Below are positions 6,889 to 12,165 of a stretch of DNA of 12,165 nt, in pieces (position 1 is the stretch's first letter; every line of letters starts with the position of its first letter). Below the pieces are notes generated by a model, which made no database searches, had not been told where the DNA came from, and saw only the letters and a program-made list of their open reading frames with translations. The stretch spans positions 1-12,165 of the forward strand of contig DATKMG010000213.1 in NCBI GenBank assembly GCA_035541995.1, given 5' to 3'. Made by a program: the position numbers and the translations under genes. The stretch is from DATKMG01 sp035541995. Lineage in GTDB: Bacteria > Acidobacteriota > Terriglobia > Versatilivoradales > Versatilivoraceae.

Positions 6889-8052
6889 CTAAAATGTGAC
6901 TTTAGCACCCGGAATTAGCTTCATGGCATTCCGGTAGTAGATTTTTTCCAGGACCTCGGTTGGGAGATTCAGTGCCGTGACCATCCAGCGCCCCTGGTAG
7001 TGATGACTCTTGGAAACATCAAAGTACTCGTCTTCAGTTTCCAGGAACTGCCAATAAACACGAAAGGCCTCAGCGTTGGGCGGCGTGTCTGTTCCAAACA
7101 TGACACGGTCTTGATACTGGATAATGATCTTGCGCGCCGTGTAGGGCTGACGCCCCAATTCGCTAATGCGAGCGTCAACATCGATGTAGAAGTTGGGGTA
7201 TTTGTCGAGCTGCTGAGCAACCCATTGCAGATTCTCGGCGTAACACCCCATGTGCGCCCCTATAAAGATAGTATCGGGGTGCTTCGCCACAACGTGCATA
7301 AATTGACCGAGGATGGTTTCAAGTGGAGGGAATCCTGGATAGAACAACCATTCAGGATGGTCCTGTAATTCCTCATATCGTTCGTTGTCCTTGTCGAGAG
7401 GTGTGAAGAACGCAGCCGGATCACCGACGTGGACTTCGATCGGGATCTTGAGTTCACCACACTTCGCCCAGATGGGGTCGAAGCGGGGATCATCTACGGG
7501 TGCAACCCTGCCATTCTTGTACTTCCTTGTGAGCCCGATGGCAGCTTTGTCTATTTTGAGTCCATGGGCTCCAGCTCTTACGTCAGCTTCCAGTTGGGCA
7601 GCCGCCATCTGCCCAAAATCCGGATCATCGATCTTGCTCCAGTCGACCCGGGCATACGTGAGAAAGCGGCCCGGATAGGCCTTTTCGAACTTGGTTATTG
7701 TCGCCTTGAGCGTTTCCCCCCACATGCCGTCCAGGTTGACCACCTGGGCCACCCCGGCAGCATCCATCTCCCTGATGCACAGTGTTGGATCCACCATTCT
7801 TTTCCCTCCCGCATACCCGAGGTGGTTGTGGACGTCAATGGCGGGAAATTTCGGTTTCGGAGGGACATGGTACTCCGTCACCAGCATGGATTTGGGATGA
7901 TACTCTTCCAGGATCAGGTTGGGTGCCTTAGCCGGAGTTTTCTGGCGTTCCTGCGAGGGGATGTGCTGCACTCTAAGAAAAATGACGGCTGAACATAGTA
8001 ACCCCAGACTGCATGCTACTTCCCAACTCACTCTTCGATTCCTCTGCTTCAT
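6889..8052 (-). CDS. Exported amidohydrolase-family (PF04909-type) metal-dependent hydrolase
   Basis: This 387-residue protein is a TIM-barrel metal hydrolase or decarboxylase of the amidohydrolase 2 group. The first strand gives the metal site D73-V-H75-N-H77. Further expected barrel positions are GLKID with K166, IEVHVG with H208, FIGAHMG with H267 and FGTD with D322. These match the HxH, His, His, Asp ligand set of the superfamily; K166 is probably not a carbamylated ligand in this group. The N-terminus (residues 8-28) is hydrophobic after basic residues and is either a signal peptide or a membrane anchor, so the enzyme acts outside the cytoplasm, which is less usual for the family. The ATG is preceded by GGAGG nine bases upstream (8062-8066 on the minus strand). 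It is convergent with the ceramidase-like gene and divergent from the GH109-like gene. The natural substrate cannot be read from the sequence. Confidence 0.85.
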   Translation of the reverse strand: MKQRNRRVSWEVACSLGLLCSAVIFLRVQHIPSQERQKTPAKAPNLILEEYHPKSMLVTEYHVPPKPKFPAIDVHNHLGYAGGKRMVDPTLCIREMDAAGVAQVVNLDGMWGETLKATITKFEKAYPGRFLTYARVDWSKIDDPDFGQMAAAQLEADVRAGAHGLKIDKAAIGLTRKYKNGRVAPVDDPRFDPIWAKCGELKIPIEVHVGDPAAFFTPLDKDNERYEELQDHPEWLFYPGFPPLETILGQFMHVVAKHPDTIFIGAHMGCYAENLQWVAQQLDKYPNFYIDVDARISELGRQPYTARKIIIQYQDRVMFGTDTPPNAEAFRVYWQFLETEDEYFDVSKSHHYQGRWMVTALNLPTEVLEKIYYRNAMKLIPGAKVTF

Positions 8053-8572
8053 GGTAGGAGACCTCCAAATTAGACGAGCAATGACAAATCATCTCGAATG
8101 CCTTAAATGGAAAATATTACCCTCAAAGGCCCGTCACCTAGGCAAACGTCGACCAGAGGCGGGGTGCAACCAAAAGCGACGGACAAGAAGGGTGGAAGAC
8201 GTCCTGGAAGGACGAAAGAAATTAATCGGGGTTGAGTGGCGACGCCGTTCGCCACGATACCCCTGGTACCGGATTCCCAACGCGTAAGCACCTGAAAGGG
8301 TGCGAGACTCTTTTGGCATCCTTCCAGGGTGCCCGCCTATTGAGGTCCTTATCCCAGGGGCGGCGCACAAAGCGCGAGCGACCGCTGTCCCCGCCCCCAG
8401 CTGCTTTCTTCCTGAAGGATTATCAATCTTTCAGCTTGGGGACGTGCCGCCGTCAGCATCATCCTGCCCGCCACCTCCGTTTTCACCCGCCCCACCAAGG
8501 GCGGTTTACATTTATCACACTCTGTGAAACGATACAAAGGGGAGGTGAGAAATCTGTTGGGGAGGACAAACA
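8053..8572. other. 520-base divergent leader with two hairpins and no supported gene
   Basis: This stretch lies between the divergent amidohydrolase and GH109-like genes. A + frame from 8232 runs into the next start codon but is rich in Arg, Pro and His, has no ribosome-binding site and looks non-coding. Two short stems are visible: GCACC/GGTGC (8288-8292 and 8299-8303) and CCGCCC/GGGCGG (8487-8492 and 8499-8504, 6-base loop). A TTTACA at 8505-8510 resembles a -35 box, but the -10 region 17-18 bases later fits poorly. Confidence 0.5.
8541..8565 (+). promoter_or_regulatory. Tandem GGAGG sites before the GH109-like gene
   Basis: Two GGAGG sequences lie at 8541-8545 and 8561-8565. The second is seven bases before the ATG at 8573 and fixes that start. 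The first is 27 bases upstream, too far to serve this ATG; it precedes no convincing alternative start. Confidence 0.6.
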
Positions 8573-9973
8573 ATGAGCAGTGAATTGGATCGCAGGGATT
8601 TCTTGAAGATTTCAACCGCGTCCGCGGCTGCTATGACACTTTCCGAAAACGGCTTCGGAGTACAGACTACTCCTTCTGGAAAGCCCATTCGCCTGGGATT
8701 TGTCGGAGTTGGCAACCGTGGTTCCTACCATCTGGATTGTGCCCTTGGTATCGAGGGGGTCGAAGTAGCAGCCTTATGTGACATCGATGACACGGCGCTT
8801 TACCGGGCAAAACGCTGGGTCGAGGAGGCGGGCCAGCCGGCCCCGCACCTTTATGGGGATAGCAGGACGGCCTTTAAGGAACTATGCGAGAAAGAGACTC
8901 TCGATTGTGTGATTTGCTGTACTCCCTGGGAATACCATGCGCAGGTCTGCGTTGCATCCATGAAGAACGGCAAGAATACAGTCAGCGAAGTCCCAATTGT
9001 CATTACGCTGGAAGAGGCTTGGGAAGTCGTGGAGACGCATGAAAAGACGGGCAAGTGGGCAACTCTCGGGCTGGAGGGCTTCGGTGATCTGACGCTAATG
9101 AATATGGTACGCAAAGGTCTGTTGGGAGAGGTACTCCATGCCGAAGGTGGATATGTACATGACCTCAGAATGGTAAAGTTCAATCCGCTCGAGGAACCTT
9201 GGCGGTTGCAGCACTCGGTCGCGCGCAATGGTAATCTCTATCCTGACCACCCGATGTCCAGGATCTTGCGCCTCCTCGACATCAATCATGGCGACCGCTT
9301 TGACTATCTTGTATCCATGAGCACCAAAGCAGTCATGTTGAACACATATGCCGCTCTGAAGTATGGCGATCAACACCCCTTTGCTTCAAAGAAGATGGCC
9401 CAGGGAGATGTGAATGTGACTCTGCTTCATACTGCAGGCGGAAAGATGGTGACGTTGAACTTCGATACGAACACTCCGCATCCACGGGAGTTTTTCCGCC
9501 TGCAGTGCACCAAAGGCGTATTCCAGTCAGGAGTCAGCCTTCCTCAACCGGCCCCCAAGGATAACGCACAGAACTTGCCAGCCCCTGTTACGCCCTACCA
9601 GCGAAGAGGTGGGATGATATACATTGATGGAAGAACTCCAACAGCGGACCAATGGGAGGCGGCAGAATCCTATTACCAGGATTTCCAGCATCCATTCTTG
9701 AAGGCCTTTAAACCCAGGCAAAGAAAACAGGCTTTGCGAGGGCATGGTGGTGGCGAAATGACGACCCCTGTGAGCTGGGAAAGGTTGGTAGCCGCTTTGC
9801 GTGCTGGAAAGATGCCGGATTGGGATGTCTACGATTCCGTAACCAGTAGCGCCATTTCACCATTAACGGAAAAATCGGTTGCGGGGGGAAGCGTTCCTGT
9901 TCAATTCCCGGATTTCACCCGCGGAAAGTGGCAGGTCGCAAAACCGTTTGAGATTGAACCCACGAATTCGTAG
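8573..9973 (+). CDS. Tat-exported Gfo/Idh/MocA protein of glycoside hydrolase family 109 type
   Basis: This 466-residue protein starts with a Tat signal (D-R7-R8-D-F-L-K followed by a short hydrophobic stretch), so it would be exported folded with its NAD bound. The Rossmann fold has G45-x-G47-x-x-G50, then an acidic strand end (CDIDD, 69-73), and VICCTPWEYHAQV at 113-125 with SEVP at 138-141. The stretch at 187-250 (EVLHAEGGYVHDLR, then NGNLYPDHPM, then RLLDINHGDRFDYLVSMS) is what separates family GH109 (alpha-N-acetylgalactosaminidase) from other members of this fold; Y223 and H226 fall in the Y-P-x-H motif expected for catalysis. HGGGE (391-395) replaces the usual HGG-M-D. GH109 enzymes cleave by an oxidation-elimination route with bound NAD. 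Substrate specificity within this group is broad, so alpha-GalNAc is likely but not certain. Some Gfo/Idh members in this branch are not glycosidases. Confidence 0.85.
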   Translation: MSSELDRRDFLKISTASAAAMTLSENGFGVQTTPSGKPIRLGFVGVGNRGSYHLDCALGIEGVEVAALCDIDDTALYRAKRWVEEAGQPAPHLYGDSRTAFKELCEKETLDCVICCTPWEYHAQVCVASMKNGKNTVSEVPIVITLEEAWEVVETHEKTGKWATLGLEGFGDLTLMNMVRKGLLGEVLHAEGGYVHDLRMVKFNPLEEPWRLQHSVARNGNLYPDHPMSRILRLLDINHGDRFDYLVSMSTKAVMLNTYAALKYGDQHPFASKKMAQGDVNVTLLHTAGGKMVTLNFDTNTPHPREFFRLQCTKGVFQSGVSLPQPAPKDNAQNLPAPVTPYQRRGGMIYIDGRTPTADQWEAAESYYQDFQHPFLKAFKPRQRKQALRGHGGGEMTTPVSWERLVAALRAGKMPDWDVYDSVTSSAISPLTEKSVAGGSVPVQFPDFTRGKWQVAKPFEIEPTNS

Positions 9974-10063
9974 TTTGGCCCAGTCTAAGGCCTCGCCATG
10001 ACTTAGCGATAAACAATGCGAGCCATGTCTCCGAGCTTCAACCTTCCAGAAGATGGGCCAGCT

Positions 10064-11593
10064 TTACCGTTGAGGCGGGGATTGCTTGGTCTTCGGATTC
10101 AACTGCCAGAACACCGTACACTCGTCGAAATCAGCCTTTTGGGAATAGACCTTCCACTCATCCATTTCGCTCACCGCAGAATCGTCGGCGCAGACCACAG
10201 CAGTGGAAAAGGCGCCCGATTTGATACGCCGGTCCACCTCCGCCTTTGGCAGGACATGGAGGATGGCGTTTTCGGCTGCAGAAAGCTGGAGCTTGCTCGC
10301 ATCTGAGTGCTCCATCCCTGAGGGCGCGGGCCAGCGCGCAAGAAAGTAGATTTGCTCCGGCGCAAGTAACAGAGCATCCTTTGGCGTCACCTCTTTTACT
10401 TTATTCGCTACCTTCTCAAGTTGCCGCCAGGTGTAGGAGTCACGTTCGTTATAGACACTGTTACCCAGGCAAAGGCCCATAATGCACAACAGAACCAGCA
10501 CCGACCGCCGCGGGCTGTCCGAATTCTCCAGCCGTGTGGCCAAGCCATAGAATCCCACAACCGCCAACACTGTGAGAAACGGGATCAAAAATACGAAGTA
10601 CTGTGGAAAAGTCGGATGAGCGACCAGGTTCTGGGCCCCGATTGCCAGAACCAACCAAAGGCACAGGCCGAACTCCGAGCATCGCTCATAATCGAAACCG
10701 CCTCTCTTGATGTAAAACAAACCGGCAATCGCCAGTAATACCAGGAGCAGACTGGGTGAGCTGTTAACCCAGTCAGTGACAATCCCGATGTCGTGGCCGG
10801 TAGCCCCTTCCCAATCCACGCGACGGTAAACGGAGTGGTATTTGAGGATGTTGAATATTACCTGGTGTGGTCCTCGCACAAACAGGACCAGGACCGGTAC
10901 ACTTGGAATTATGGCGCCAGCCATGAAGGCGCCGGATTTGAACCAGCGATTTCCAGCCCGATTGTAGCGCCAAATCCAAATCAACAAAACGACTGAAGCC
11001 GGTGCGGTTAACAGGGAGGATGCTGCACCTGCTCCAGCAAAAAAACCTGCCAGCAGACTGAGCCAGAACTGCGGCAGAACCACTGCTTGAATCGCCATTC
11101 GAAACGCCGCCACCACCGCCAAGAGGCAAAGCGGGTAAGCCTGTGCGGTGGTTCCGAACTGCCACACCAGCGAGTGGAGTCCGAAAAGAGCCAGCGCGGC
11201 TAATCCGGCAGCTGACTGCCAGCGGCGCTTGCCAAAGAGCACGAACAGATACTGCCCGACTAATAGGATCGAGCCGACGGTGGCAATGGCTGCTATCGTG
11301 TGAACCACGCGCCAATTGGCGCCCAGAACCTTCATCCAGGCTGCATTCCAATAGGCATTCAAAGGAGTCTGTGGAAAAAAGAAGTCGAGATAGGGTCGCT
11401 TCCCTCTGGTGATAAGGTCTGCGGTCAGAATATGAAAACCCTCATCGTAATGGAATGCTTGTGTCTGTGAGTACACTAGCATTCCGCCGGCCAGGAGCCC
11501 GATTACGGTATACAGCAGCCCCATTGCCTGTTCTTTGCTACGCTCGCCGGCAAGGGGAAGGATGGGCCGATGGAATAAGGTGGCAAGCTTCAT
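10064..11593 (-). CDS. GT39-like polytopic membrane glycosyltransferase
   Basis: This 509-residue protein has about 10-11 predicted membrane segments from residue 24 to 380 and a soluble periplasmic C-terminal tail (about 385-509). The first external loop carries HYD50-E51-GFH, followed by ITRGKRPYLDFFFPQTPLN; this acidic pair and the G-x-x-P-Y-x-D-F pattern are typical of GT39/PMT_2-ArnT-like enzymes, which transfer a sugar from a polyprenyl-phosphate carrier outside the membrane. I chose the ATG at 11591-11593, which overlaps the upstream stop as TGATG. A longer in-frame start at 11635 lies inside the upstream gene and adds 14 residues with no signal. No clear ribosome-binding site precedes the ATG, which fits translational coupling. 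The partner GT2 enzyme most likely makes its lipid-linked sugar. Acceptor (protein, lipid A or cell-wall glycan) is unknown. Confidence 0.8.
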   Translation of the reverse strand: MKLATLFHRPILPLAGERSKEQAMGLLYTVIGLLAGGMLVYSQTQAFHYDEGFHILTADLITRGKRPYLDFFFPQTPLNAYWNAAWMKVLGANWRVVHTIAAIATVGSILLVGQYLFVLFGKRRWQSAAGLAALALFGLHSLVWQFGTTAQAYPLCLLAVVAAFRMAIQAVVLPQFWLSLLAGFFAGAGAASSLLTAPASVVLLIWIWRYNRAGNRWFKSGAFMAGAIIPSVPVLVLFVRGPHQVIFNILKYHSVYRRVDWEGATGHDIGIVTDWVNSSPSLLLVLLAIAGLFYIKRGGFDYERCSEFGLCLWLVLAIGAQNLVAHPTFPQYFVFLIPFLTVLAVVGFYGLATRLENSDSPRRSVLVLLCIMGLCLGNSVYNERDSYTWRQLEKVANKVKEVTPKDALLLAPEQIYFLARWPAPSGMEHSDASKLQLSAAENAILHVLPKAEVDRRIKSGAFSTAVVCADDSAVSEMDEWKVYSQKADFDECTVFWQLNPKTKQSPPQR

Positions 11594-12165
11594 CAGTCGG
11601 GTATGAAGAAAAGTTTTGCCGCGGCCTTGGCACACATTCGCAAGAGGAGCCAGCCATCCGCAAAGCGATTGATATTTGTGGCTCCATAGGTCCGCTGTCT
11701 GTAGCGGATAGGGATCTCGACAATCTTCAGATTCAGCTTGGCTGCTCCAAACAGTAAGTCGAAATCGCCGAAGGGATCAAGCTTCCCAAAATAGGCCCGA
11801 CCTCTCGCCAGCTCCTGATACCTCGACCGCCAGAGAACTTTGGTACCGCAAAGGCTGTCTTTGATGGGCTGGCCAATTAGCGCGCTTAGCAGCAATGCGA
11901 AAAAGCGGTTTCCCAACAGGTTGAGAAACCGCATGGCCTTTGGGTCCATGGCGTACACCAGGCGACAGCCATTGATGAACTCTCCACGTCCGCTGACAAG
12001 TGCTTCATAGAAGTGTACGAGATCCTCCGGCGCCACGCTGGCATCCGCATCTTGAATCATCAGGACGTCGCCTTTGGCATGCGAGAAACCCAGACGAACC
12101 GCATCGCCTTTGCCTCGGCCTTCCTGGACGAGGACAGTAATGTTCTTTTCCGGCATCGAGGCCGC
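11593..12165 (-). CDS. GT2 polyprenyl-phosphate glycosyltransferase (DPM1-like), 5' end outside window
   Basis: The frame is open to the right edge (A-A-S precedes the first Met at 12156), so the start and the nucleotide-binding N-terminal strand are missing. The visible 190 residues carry the GT-A core: EGRGKGDAVRLGF, then GDVLMIQDADASVAPEDL with the metal-binding D-A-D, then a segment FINGCRLVYA. The stretch FLNLLGNRFFALLLSALIG is followed by the KDSLCGTKVL motif and the DPFGDFDLLFGA catalytic-loop region, both typical of dolichyl- or undecaprenyl-phosphate sugar synthases. The pattern RYRQRTYGATNINRF-DGWLLLRM closes the domain. Such enzymes load a sugar from a nucleotide donor onto a polyprenyl phosphate at the inner membrane. 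It shares a TGATG junction with the downstream GT39-like gene. The donor sugar cannot be told from this sequence. Confidence 0.85.
   Translation of the reverse strand, partial: AASMPEKNITVLVQEGRGKGDAVRLGFSHAKGDVLMIQDADASVAPEDLVHFYEALVSGRGEFINGCRLVYAMDPKAMRFLNLLGNRFFALLLSALIGQPIKDSLCGTKVLWRSRYQELARGRAYFGKLDPFGDFDLLFGAAKLNLKIVEIPIRYRQRTYGATNINRFADGWLLLRMCAKAAAKLFFIPD

Noticed and set aside
7429..7992. 187-codon + frame opposite the amidohydrolase gene
   Set aside because: The minus strand carries a complete metal-hydrolase pattern with a signal peptide and ribosome-binding site, so this is a shadow frame.
8232..8576. 114-codon + frame ending on the GH109-like start codon (ATGA)
   Set aside because: The composition is rich in Arg, Pro and His, there is no ribosome-binding site at its TTG start, and it shows no known motif. 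The ATGA overlap looks like coincidence.
9974..10063. GGCCCA/TGGGCC inverted pair between the GH109-like and GT39-like genes
   Set aside because: The arms are only six bases and about 70 bases apart, too far for a stable terminator hairpin.
10773..11351. 192-codon minus frame inside the GT39-like gene
   Set aside because: It is an out-of-frame shadow with an Arg- and Gly-rich composition and no membrane segments, whereas the GT39-like frame has a full membrane topology.

Overview
This window looks like chromosomal DNA from a Gram-negative, respiring heterotroph. The clues are a membrane quinol:cytochrome c oxidoreductase, an exported multiheme cytochrome c, and several exported enzymes with Sec or Tat signals (a GH109-type oxidoreductase fold, a ceramidase-like hydrolase and an amidohydrolase). 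This mix is typical of soil or sediment Acidobacteriota, Planctomycetota or Verrucomicrobiota. I lean to Acidobacteriota, weakly, because no rRNA or other marker gene is present. No tRNA, rRNA, CRISPR array, insertion sequence or intact mobile element was seen.

Layout. (1) 1-263: C-terminal end of a Gfo/Idh/MocA oxidoreductase on +, entering from the left. (2) 278-685: a small minus-strand ORF with a TTG start and a helix-turn-helix-like C-terminus, then a 456-base gap holding a strong inverted repeat. (3) 1142-3467: a two-gene + operon, a Rieske Fe-S protein and a cytochrome b fused to two cytochrome c domains. It ends at a hairpin terminator and faces a minus-strand octaheme HAO-like cytochrome (3598-4905). 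(4) 4906-5411: intergenic, then an exported ceramidase-like protein on + (5412-6737) convergent with an exported amidohydrolase on - (6889-8052), with a bulged hairpin between them. (5) 8053-8572: a long non-coding leader before a Tat-exported GH109-like protein on + (8573-9973). (6) 10064-12165: two minus-strand genes, a GT2 polyprenyl-phosphate glycosyltransferase (cut by the right edge) and a GT39-like membrane glycosyltransferase, coupled by a TGATG overlap.

How the genes may work together. The Rieske/cytochrome b-c-c pair is a compact bc-type complex that would take electrons from quinol and pass them through its own fused c domains, so it needs no separate cytochrome c1. The adjacent octaheme protein is a plausible periplasmic electron partner, either donating electrons from hydroxylamine-like substrates or receiving them. 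The most unusual point is the quinol-oxidation motif of cytochrome b, which reads PAWY where PEWY or PDWY is expected; the Rieske cluster-binding loop also carries Trp where the potential-raising Tyr normally sits. The exported hydrolases and GH109-like enzyme suggest scavenging of amino-sugar glycans or lipids. The GT2/GT39 pair is a typical lipid-linked sugar transfer module of the envelope.
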